A stretch of 14,744 bases of DNA from Selenomonadaceae bacterium (GTDB taxonomy: Bacteria > Bacillota > Negativicutes > Selenomonadales > Selenomonadaceae). Shown here piece after piece: positions 1 to 6,268 of this stretch. Below the pieces are notes generated by a model. It worked only from the letters and a program-made list of their open reading frames with translations. It was not told the origin of the DNA and did not search any database. The position numbers and the translations under genes were made by a program. The first letter of the stretch is position 1. Each line of letters opens with the position of its first letter. The stretch lies in the NCBI GenBank assembly GCA_017484235.1, contig JAFUTM010000027.1:1-14744 (forward strand), read 5' to 3'.

Positions 1-1548
1 GAATTTGATGCAGTACAAAAAGTAGATTCCCAATATAAAGAACTTGGTCACGTCTCACTAAAAATTCACGGTCAGCACAATGTGTTAAATGCGCTTGCGA
101 CGATTGCCGTTGGAGTTCATATTGGCGTTGATTTTGATAAAATTGCAAGTGGACTTTCACAATTTCACGGTGCGAAGCGTCGTTTCCAAACGAAAGGTCA
201 CGTTAAGAATGTCTGGATTGTAGATGATTATGCACACCATCCAACTGAGATTGCTGCCACGCTCAGAGCTGCGCGTGATACAAAACCTAAACGTTTAATT
301 TGCGTTTTCCAGCCTCATCGTTATTCACGAACAAAACTTTTGTTAAAAGAGTTTGGCAGTGCATTCAAAGAAGCCGACATATTGGTTTTAACGGATATAT
401 ATGCCGCTGGTGAACAGCCGATTGAGGGCGTAACTGGCGAGTCAATGCTCAAAGAAGTTATCGAAACTACCAGCCAGGAAGTATCCTACAATCCTAATGT
501 CGATGCCATTGCAGAATATCTTGTTGATGTTGTCGACGAGGGCGATTTAGTCATCACAATGGGCGCGGGCAATATTTATAAAGTTGGTGAAGAACTCGTC
601 GAAATGCTCAAACGCCGCAAGAAGATTATCGTTGTTATGGGCGGCACTTCTACTGAGGCTGAGGTCTCTCGCCGCACGGGTAACGCAATTTTACAAGCTT
701 TACAATCTAAAGGCTATGACGCTGAAGGAATGGAACTCAATCCGCAGACTTTTGCCAGTGACATAAAAGAAATGGACTGCGACATTGTTTTTAATGCTGT
801 TCACGGCAAATACGGAGAAGACGGCTTAATACAAGGTGTCCTCGATATGCTCGATATTCCTTATACTGGTTCAGGCGTTCTGAGTTCGGCACTAACAATG
901 GATAAAGTTATGGCTAAGCGCATTTTTAATGCAAAAAATATCAATACGCCTAAGTTTGTCGTTTACCGCAAGACGGCTAAAGAACGCAACAAGTCAATCG
1001 CTGATAATATTGAGAAGACTTTTGGTTTTCCGGTCGTTGTCAAGGCACCTTCGCAAGGCTCCAGTATAGGCGTTTACATCGTTGAGAAGAAAGAAGACCT
1101 CGCTAGTGCAGCGCGTGCTGCCTTTGAATTTGGTGACGAAATCATCATTGAAGAATTTATCAAAGGTCGTGAAATGACGGTAGCAGTTTGGGGCAATGCA
1201 GAACACGCAGAAGCGTTCCCTGTGATTGAAATTACGACGGTTTCCGGTCGTTACGACTACGAAAGTAAATATACAAAAGGTGCTTCAACTCATATCGTAC
1301 CGGCTCAAATTTCTGATGAGCTTACAGAGGAAATACAATCACTTGCTATTAAAACGTTTGACGTTTGCAAATGTAGTGGTGTCGCTCGCGTGGATATGAT
1401 GATCGATGAAAATAATATACCATATGTAATTGAAGTCAACACTGTTCCTGGTATGACGGAGACTTCACTTGTTCCTGACGCAGCGGCAGCGATTGATATT
1501 GAATTTCCAGAACTTTGTGAACGTATTTTGAGATTGGCGAATTTTTAA
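1..1548 (+). CDS. murC-ddl: MurC (C-terminal part) fused to D-alanine--D-alanine ligase; 5' end outside window
   Basis: This is a bifunctional peptidoglycan precursor enzyme in the cytoplasm. MurC adds L-Ala to UDP-MurNAc, and Ddl makes the D-Ala-D-Ala dipeptide added later by MurF. The frame is open from base 1, so the gene starts upstream; the GTG at 82 is an internal Val in the conserved HNVLNAL segment. Visible residues 26-200 are the end of the MurC central domain and its C-terminal ligase domain, with DDYAHHPTE at 75-83, FQPHRYSRT and GAGNI. Without any stop the frame passes through a KRRKK linker into Ddl (visible residues about 202-515, about 314 aa, full length). Ddl shows an N-terminal VVMGGTSTEAEVS, HGKYGEDG, the ATP-grasp segment KAPSQGSSIGV and the terminal EVNTVPGMTETS. 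MurC-Ddl fusions are known in Chlamydia; here the fusion is read directly from the sequence. The Met at 604 could serve as an internal Ddl start, but no good ribosome site precedes it. Confidence 0.93.
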   Translation, partial: EFDAVQKVDSQYKELGHVSLKIHGQHNVLNALATIAVGVHIGVDFDKIASGLSQFHGAKRRFQTKGHVKNVWIVDDYAHHPTEIAATLRAARDTKPKRLICVFQPHRYSRTKLLLKEFGSAFKEADILVLTDIYAAGEQPIEGVTGESMLKEVIETTSQEVSYNPNVDAIAEYLVDVVDEGDLVITMGAGNIYKVGEELVEMLKRRKKIIVVMGGTSTEAEVSRRTGNAILQALQSKGYDAEGMELNPQTFASDIKEMDCDIVFNAVHGKYGEDGLIQGVLDMLDIPYTGSGVLSSALTMDKVMAKRIFNAKNINTPKFVVYRKTAKERNKSIADNIEKTFGFPVVVKAPSQGSSIGVYIVEKKEDLASAARAAFEFGDEIIIEEFIKGREMTVAVWGNAEHAEAFPVIEITTVSGRYDYESKYTKGASTHIVPAQISDELTEEIQSLAIKTFDVCKCSGVARVDMMIDENNIPYVIEVNTVPGMTETSLVPDAAAAIDIEFPELCERILRLANF

Positions 1549-1580
1549 CATAAACACTCTTTAGCTCTATCAATGACAAT

Positions 1581-1585
1581 GGAGG
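1581..1585 (+). promoter_or_regulatory. Ribosome binding site GGAGG fixing the start of the ProC-like gene
   Basis: GGAGG lies 5 bases before the ATG at 1591. An in-frame ATG at 1573 is upstream of this site and has no comparable site of its own, so 1591 is the better start. Confidence 0.75.
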
Positions 1586-1590
1586 TTATT

Positions 1591-2421
1591 ATGGCAGAAG
1601 ATTCTATTCGTGCAATTATTGGCGACGGACTTTTAACTGAACTTATGATTTCAACCGCTGTAAAACAATCAAATATTAATCCTGCTGTTTTTTACGTATA
1701 CAGTAAAGACGAAAATCGCCGTAAACAACTTCGTGAACAATACAATGTACATACGATGGATAATTTAAATGAACTGTCAAAAGCGGAAGTTGTTGTGCTC
1801 GCTCTTTATCCTGATGAAGCAGAGCAGATAGTTAATCAAATTAAAAATAAAGTCGCCGACGATGCTTTAATCATATCCAATGTTTATGGAATGAGCATTG
1901 CCAAATTGGAGAAACATTTTCCAAAACAAGCCGAAATAAGAATAACGACGACACCATATATTGTGAGTGGTGCCGGTCTATGCTCTTATGTGGTTGGATC
2001 AGTGCATAAAACAGACGGTGAAGTTATTGCTCAAATGATGTTGTCAAATATCGGTAAAATAATTAAAGTGAAGTCTGAAAAAGAATTTGAGCTGATTAAT
2101 GAAATATTTTTTGCTGAGACAATTTCTGCATATTATACAATAAATGGAATGATTGAAGGAGCCATTAGTGCAGGATTGTCCGTGGATATTTCACGAGAGA
2201 TTGCTTCTCAAATTTTTGACGGTGCAGCAAAGACATTAGCATCGCCTGATTCTGTTATAGAACATTTAGCAGAAAAAGCAAACAAAGATAAGCGTAAATC
2301 TGAAATTCTTAAAGAAGGTCAAAAAATCATTGACAAATACAAAATGTGGAATTTTATTAAACGTTCATTTGATGATAATTCCCAAGACTCTAAGCTGCTT
2401 AGGTTCCACTATCATTGGTAG
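1591..2421 (+). CDS. Divergent pyrroline-5-carboxylate reductase (ProC)-like oxidoreductase
   Basis: The predicted product is 276 aa from the ATG at 1591. An N-terminal Rossmann-type beta strand ends in a GDG dinucleotide-binding turn (IIGDGLLTE), where ProC usually has GAGNM. Further strands follow (AEVVVLALYP and ALIISNVYG). The segment TTPYIVSGAG stands where ProC has its MPNTPA..G segment, and an all-helical C-terminal domain (FFAETISAYYTINGMIEGAISAGL) is laid out like the ProC dimerisation domain. The usual ProC signatures GSGPAY and TSPGGTT are not recognisable. Overall fold and length fit the P5CR family, but the missing substrate-site motifs make proline synthesis uncertain; a related NAD(P)-dependent reductase or a non-catalytic paralogue is equally possible. 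It lies 42 bases after murC-ddl and 29 bases before the ManC-type gene, so the three are probably co-transcribed. Confidence 0.6.
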   Translation: MAEDSIRAIIGDGLLTELMISTAVKQSNINPAVFYVYSKDENRRKQLREQYNVHTMDNLNELSKAEVVVLALYPDEAEQIVNQIKNKVADDALIISNVYGMSIAKLEKHFPKQAEIRITTTPYIVSGAGLCSYVVGSVHKTDGEVIAQMMLSNIGKIIKVKSEKEFELINEIFFAETISAYYTINGMIEGAISAGLSVDISREIASQIFDGAAKTLASPDSVIEHLAEKANKDKRKSEILKEGQKIIDKYKMWNFIKRSFDDNSQDSKLLRFHYHW

Positions 2422-2435
2422 TATTAAATTATTAT

Positions 2436-2442
2436 GAGGTGA
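2436..2442 (+). promoter_or_regulatory. Ribosome binding site GAGGTGA selecting a TTG start at 2451
   Basis: GAGGTGA lies 8 bases before TTG 2451. Translation from this TTG begins MNIVLLSGG, the normal first strand of a nucleotidyltransferase. A longer frame from TTG 2415 would add 12 residues with no family match and would overlap the upstream stop. Confidence 0.75.
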
Positions 2443-2450
2443 CTTTTAAG

Positions 2451-3767
2451 TTGAACATAGTATTATTATCCGGTGGCAGCGGAAAAAGATTATGGCCGCT
2501 ATCAAACGATATACGTTCCAAACAATTTATAAAAATATTTAAAACAACAGAAGATCAATACGAATCAATGTTGCAGCGAACGCTTAAACAAATTCGCCGA
2601 ATCAATGACGATTTGTCAATTGTTGTTGCAACGTCCAAAACGCAGGAAACTATTTTGAAAAAGTATATTGATGACAGTATATCCATTTCAGTCGAGCCTT
2701 ATCGACGCAATACATTTCCGTCAATAGCATTAGCTGCAGCCTATCTTCACGATATAAAAAAAGTTGACTCAAATGAACCAGTTGTAGTGTGTCCTGTAGA
2801 TCCATATGTTGAAGATTCATTCTTTATCCAGTTCAACGAATTAATTAAACTGATCTCAAATGATACACCACTTGCATTAATGGGAATACAACCGACTTAT
2901 CCGAGTGAAAAGTATGGGTATATCATTCCATTCTCAACAGAATCCGTCAGCAAGGTTAAAACGTTTAAAGAAAAGCCGGATGAGCAGACGGCTAAACAAT
3001 ACATTGAGGCTGGTGCACTTTGGAATGGTGGAGTATTTGCTTTTAAATTGAGCTACGTGTTAGATAAAGCGCAGCAGACTTTAGGATTTAGTTCATATAA
3101 TGACTTGTTGCACAATTATGAATCATTGACAAACATCAGTTTTGATTATGCGGTGGTTGAGCACGAATCAAATATAAAAGTTCTCCGCTACAATGGCGAG
3201 TGGAAAGATGTTGGTACCTGGAACACGTTGACGGAAGTTATGGACAACCATTATATCGGCAAAGTGCAGGCAGATGAGACTTGTCATAATCTGCACGTTA
3301 TTAACGAGTCTGATTTACCAATAATATGTATGGGCTTAAACGATGCTATAGTTGCCGCCAGTCCTGAAGGTATTTTAGTTTCTGACAAAAATAAATCAAG
3401 CTATATTAAGCCGTTTGTCGAGAACATTCATCAACATATAAGATTTGCCGAAAAATCTTGGGGCAGTTTTAAAGTGATTGACGTTGGCGACGACAATCTT
3501 ACCATAAAAGTTACATTGAATCCGAATCACAAGATGAATTATCACCGTCATAAATACCGCCGTGAGGTATGGACTGTTGTTGAAGGTACAGGACTTACTA
3601 TAATTGATGGTGTTAAAAAATCTTTAAATCATGGTGATATTGTCGAATTGCCAGTTGGCTGCAAACACACAGTTATAGCTGAAACTAAAATGGTTATCAT
3701 TGAAGTGCAGTTGGGCAAAGATATTGATGTCAATGATAAAGTAATTTTTGATTTTCCAAATTATTAA
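2451..3767 (+). CDS. manC: Mannose-1-phosphate guanylyltransferase / mannose-6-phosphate isomerase (type II, two-domain)
   Basis: A cytoplasmic enzyme that makes GDP-mannose from mannose-1-phosphate and GTP. Two-domain members also carry a C-terminal isomerase cupin that interconverts fructose-6-P and mannose-6-P. The product is 438 aa, close to the usual 450-480 of the AlgA/XanB/ManC group. The pyrophosphorylase signature GGSGKRLWPL (residues 8-17) with the following SKQF is at the N-terminus. VCPVDPY, FKEKPD (172-177), GALWNGGVFAF and GEWKDVGTWNTL follow in the usual order. The C-terminal cupin shows NYHRHKYRREVW (H365 and H367), GDIVELPVG and the terminal VQLGKDI. GDP-mannose feeds surface polysaccharide or LPS sugars. 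The nearby genes are not a polysaccharide cluster, so which glycan is served cannot be told. It starts with TTG and is the last gene of the + strand group, ending before a terminator. I am sure of the family; whether the isomerase half is active is inferred. Confidence 0.9.
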   Translation: MNIVLLSGGSGKRLWPLSNDIRSKQFIKIFKTTEDQYESMLQRTLKQIRRINDDLSIVVATSKTQETILKKYIDDSISISVEPYRRNTFPSIALAAAYLHDIKKVDSNEPVVVCPVDPYVEDSFFIQFNELIKLISNDTPLALMGIQPTYPSEKYGYIIPFSTESVSKVKTFKEKPDEQTAKQYIEAGALWNGGVFAFKLSYVLDKAQQTLGFSSYNDLLHNYESLTNISFDYAVVEHESNIKVLRYNGEWKDVGTWNTLTEVMDNHYIGKVQADETCHNLHVINESDLPIICMGLNDAIVAASPEGILVSDKNKSSYIKPFVENIHQHIRFAEKSWGSFKVIDVGDDNLTIKVTLNPNHKMNYHRHKYRREVWTVVEGTGLTIIDGVKKSLNHGDIVELPVGCKHTVIAETKMVIIEVQLGKDIDVNDKVIFDFPNY

Positions 3768-3798
3768 ATCAGCAAATTAATCTATTTATCATAATAAA

Positions 3799-3832
3799 AA
3801 ATCTTCTATTGCATTAACACAATAGAAGGTTT
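3799..3832. terminator. Bidirectional intrinsic terminator between convergent genes
   Basis: The 9-bp perfect stem CTTCTATTG / CAATAGAAG (3803-3811 and 3820-3828) has an 8-base loop and is extended by a G-T and three A-T pairs. A T-rich tract (3830-3839) follows on the + strand and an A-rich tract (3791-3801) precedes it, giving a U-run in both directions. It sits between the ManC-type stop at 3767 and the minus-strand stop at 3838, so it can serve both transcripts. Confidence 0.85.
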
Positions 3833-3837
3833 ATTTT

Positions 3838-4089
3838 TTATCGTTTAATATTTCTATTACTCTTAAAAAGAACACTTTTAGCCGCACTTTTTATCCAGGA
3901 AGTATGCCAGGCAATGTGAAAAATTAAGCCAACAGACATAATGTAACCGCTATAGGTATGAATATCTTTACAGAGCATTCTGGCTTCGCGACTGTTGCCA
4001 AGAAGATGAAAATCTAAAATTATTCCTGTTACGATACAAATTAAACCACTAACAAAAATTAAAAGGTCCATCATAAAATTTTTTTTCAA
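3838..4089 (-). CDS. Small DUF4405-like two-helix membrane protein
   Basis: The product is 83 aa with two predicted transmembrane helices, at about residues 8-27 (LLIFVSGLICIVTGIIL) and 46-66 (SGYIMSVGLIFHIAWHTSWI). Histidines at 28, 44, 58 and 62 and the pattern D.LIF.SG....TGI....IHTYSGY....IFHI.WH match the DUF4405 group, which resembles the haem-binding helices of cytochrome b561-type proteins. The positively charged C-terminus (KSNRNIKR) would be cytoplasmic. Haem binding and an electron-transfer role are inferred from the histidine pattern only. I chose TTG 4089 because GGAGGG lies 6 bases upstream; a GTG at 4149 would add 20 residues but has no clear ribosome site. It is the last gene of the minus-strand group, 67 bases after the damaged restriction endonuclease gene. 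No functional link to restriction is evident. Confidence 0.7.
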   Translation of the reverse strand: MKKNFMMDLLIFVSGLICIVTGIILDFHLLGNSREARMLCKDIHTYSGYIMSVGLIFHIAWHTSWIKSAAKSVLFKSNRNIKR

Positions 4090-4095
4090 ATTTAA

Positions 4096-4101
4096 CCCTC
4101 C
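4096..4101 (-). promoter_or_regulatory. Ribosome binding site GGAGGG for the TTG start at 4089
   Basis: On the minus strand GGAGGG is followed after 6 bases by TTG AAA AAA. It lies inside the longer frame from GTG 4149, which supports the shorter 83-aa product. Confidence 0.7.
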
Positions 4102-4156
4102 AAGCATTTCACTGGAAATTATTTTATTAGGATAAAGTTTTTTAATCACAGATGTT

Positions 4157-5048
4157 TTATCGAATCAATTGATTATGAAAAGGAATTTTTAATTTTGAAA
4201 GAATACTTTTGAATTGTGAAATAATATTTTCTTTGCTGTGATCTTTCAATTCAACCCAAAGAATACCAAGCTGATTTAATTGATTTTTATTTTGTGTGCT
4301 GAGTGTGTCGGCAACAAAAATATCTGAATCTCTTGCGATAACTGCATCTGCAGATTCAGGATTGCCGCTGCCAATTAATTTTACTTCGCAACGATATTCT
4401 TTTTTATTTTTACCATATAATTTAAAATCAACTTCGCGATCAAAATCTAAATTTTTATCTCTGACAAAATTTTCTGCATTATAATTTTTTTTGAGAAACT
4501 CCACACAAATTGCAAAGTTTTATTAAAAGTGGCTTTTCTACGCTTTTTCCAATAGCCGACCACACGCCACCTCGAAGTGTAATTTTTTTTGTTGCCAACG
4601 CATTTAGAATAATCAAACTTTCTGACAAATTTAAATCTACAGAAATGTCATTTTTGGTAATTTTAATTTGAATGTTTAATTCGTCTGTACCGTCCATTTC
4701 TAACTGTTGAATTAAATCTTTTAGGTAATCATAATTTTTATTCGCAACATCAATTACTACTTGTTTAATTGTCGTTTTGTAAATATTATTTATAGTTTTT
4801 AAATTCATTCCAGAAAAAATGTCAATATCGCTTTTACTGTAATTTTCATCATTCAAAAAATGTTGCTTATACCAATCCAGGTTTAACTTTTTATCGTTCA
4901 ATTTTGCATTAACAATTTCTTTAAAAAATTCCAAAGTAAAATCCAAAAATTTTACATTTATATCATTGACAACTTCCTGTCTGTAATCTTGGCCATTAAT
5001 CAACTTTTCGACAGTAGCATCAATAACTGTAGATTTAAAGCTGAACAT
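4157..5048 (-). pseudogene. CfrBI-like type II restriction endonuclease, split by a frameshift in an A8 run
   Basis: Two overlapping minus-strand frames (5048-4479 and 4504-4157) rejoin into one 296-aa protein if one base is removed from the run of eight A (4492-4485). The joined protein reads CGVSQKNYNAENF across the repair, with no gap or duplication. The N-terminal part (residues 1-187) is a mostly helical region, including SVDLNLSESLIILNALA. The part after the shift holds a PD-(D/E)XK-type nuclease core: D207 in REVDF, then E221 and K223 in CEVKL. As written, translation stops two codons after the A run and yields 189 aa without the catalytic residues. The CfrBI family assignment rests on overall layout and on the adjacent TSPPY methyltransferase; CfrBI cuts CCWWGG, but the specificity here is not known. 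The start is ATG 5048 with GAGGGA 7 bases upstream, overlapping the methyltransferase stop by 14 bases. Alternatives to a dead gene are phase variation, transcriptional slippage or a sequencing error in the homopolymer. Confidence 0.75.
4485..4492 (-). repeat. Run of eight A (coding sense) at the restriction endonuclease frameshift
   Basis: Eight T on the + strand are eight A in the coding sense. Seven A (or ten) would keep the endonuclease in frame; eight shift it and bring the TAA at 4481-4479 into frame. Such tracts are typical sites of slipped-strand mispairing and RNA polymerase slippage. Confidence 0.85.
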
Positions 5049-6222
5049 AATAATTTCCCTCATTTATAAGTTTACAATACAATTCATTTTTTTCACATAA
5101 AATAGGGGTTCTTTTCATCTCAATAGCAACTTCTCCAAAAGTTCCTGAGCCAGCAAACGGGTCTAAAACCACATCGCCGCGAAATGAATAATACTTTAAA
5201 ATTCTTCTACACAATTCTTTTGGAAAAACGGCAGGGTGACTCTTATTGGAAGCAGGGGCGATATACCAACAGTTTGATGATTCAAAAATTCCGTCGTTTG
5301 CAAAAGTTTTGTCATACATCGCAATGTTTTTATCTAATAAAAAAGGGGCATATTTTCTGTAAACCATTATACTTTCATTAATGCAATTCGGTTTGTAACT
5401 TAAAGGCATATGCGTTTGCTGATAGCCGCCATTCCTGTTTTTTACTGAAGATTCTGGCTTTATCCACTGTATCTCATCAATAAAGTAAAATCCGGCTTTC
5501 GTCAGTAAATTATGGAAATCAAAATGTATGGGATAACGAATACTTTCAAATTCTCTGCCAGGTCTTTTGGAAATCACAGGTGAAACATTTATAATTATAA
5601 ATCTTCCCTCTTCCAAAACTCTGTGGCAGGCTTTAAGAGTATGAAACATATCTTCTAAATAATCTTGATATGAATGATAATTAGAATAAATTTTTGCATT
5701 ATAATATGGCGGTGAAGTAAATATTAATTGAACTGAATTTTCTTCGATTTTACTTAAAGTTTCAATATTATTTCCTTGCAGCAATATCGGTTTTAAATAT
5801 TTTACAACGCGATCTTTTTTACCAACGTGCGACTGTTTGTAATTAAAATAATCACTCATTTTATTGAGTACTTCATTATTAAAGAATTTTTTTATTTCAT
5901 CACCAAGAATTTTAAATTCCTCGTCGGTTTTTCCTTTGTATAAGCAAGTCCTATACATTTGATAAACTAAATCCATAAAACCACATTTATAGACATTATT
6001 CTTTATAAAATCCAAAATCTTTTTGTTATCTTTCTGTCTGCCAATTGAAGAAACAACTTCACGTTTCAGTTCTATATCCGTAACATCATCATAAATGTCC
6101 AGTAAATATTTTATATTTTCATCGCTTCTAATAAGTCCTAATTTTTTAATTTCTGATATAGTATAGTGAATATTTTTTTCAAATTTGCCAAAATTAAGAG
6201 ATAAAATTTTTTCTTCCAACAC
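5035..6222 (-). CDS. Site-specific DNA methyltransferase, TSPPY type (probable N4-cytosine), partner of the CfrBI-like nuclease
   Basis: A cytoplasmic S-adenosylmethionine-dependent DNA methyltransferase of 395 aa that should protect the cognate restriction sites. The catalytic motif TSPPYY is at residues 169-174, followed by NYHSYQDYLEDM. The SAM-binding motif DPFAGSGT comes late (354-361), with CEKNELY after it. This is the beta-class order, and TSPPY is typical of N4-methylcytosine enzymes; M.CfrBI is one, acting on CCWWGG. About 140 N-terminal residues form a helical region (KYLLDIYDDVTDIELKREVV and following) that looks HEAT-like and is unusual for the core fold. The start is GTG 6222 with a weak GGGTG-like site; TTG 6219 is an alternative. 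It overlaps the nuclease gene by 14 bases, so the pair is one transcript. Base composition is clearly more AT-rich than tamB beside it, consistent with acquisition by transfer. Target and modified base are inferred from motif class. Confidence 0.85.
   Translation of the reverse strand: MLEEKILSLNFGKFEKNIHYTISEIKKLGLIRSDENIKYLLDIYDDVTDIELKREVVSSIGRQKDNKKILDFIKNNVYKCGFMDLVYQMYRTCLYKGKTDEEFKILGDEIKKFFNNEVLNKMSDYFNYKQSHVGKKDRVVKYLKPILLQGNNIETLSKIEENSVQLIFTSPPYYNAKIYSNYHSYQDYLEDMFHTLKACHRVLEEGRFIIINVSPVISKRPGREFESIRYPIHFDFHNLLTKAGFYFIDEIQWIKPESSVKNRNGGYQQTHMPLSYKPNCINESIMVYRKYAPFLLDKNIAMYDKTFANDGIFESSNCWYIAPASNKSHPAVFPKELCRRILKYYSFRGDVVLDPFAGSGTFGEVAIEMKRTPILCEKNELYCKLINEGNYYVQL
5056..5061 (-). 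promoter_or_regulatory. Ribosome binding site GAGGGA for the restriction endonuclease gene
   Basis: GAGGGA lies within the end of the methyltransferase gene and 7 bases before ATG 5048. It favours 5048 over the in-frame ATG at 5063, and it couples the two genes tightly. Confidence 0.65.
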
Positions 6223-6239
6223 TTCACACCCAAAAATTT

Positions 6240-6263
6240 TTTAACATCAGCAATGTTGTTAAA
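6240..6263 (-). terminator. Weak hairpin between tamB and the methyltransferase gene
   Basis: On the minus strand TTTAACA pairs with TGTTAAA, extended by two pairs after an A-A mismatch. It is followed by A6 then T5. It lies just after the tamB stop and could attenuate readthrough into the restriction cassette. The stem is AT-rich and the U-run is not directly adjacent, so this is tentative. Confidence 0.3.
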
Positions 6264-6268
6264 TGTTG

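Noticed and set aside
82..1548. A separate gene starting at GTG 82
   Set aside because: The frame is open to base 1 and encodes normal MurC sequence (GQHNVLNAL) across this point, so the GTG is an internal Val codon of a gene that starts outside the window.
4157..4504. A stand-alone 115-aa nuclease-like gene starting at GTG 4504
   Set aside because: Its sequence continues the upstream frame exactly when one A is removed and it has no ribosome site of its own, so it is the second half of the broken restriction endonuclease.
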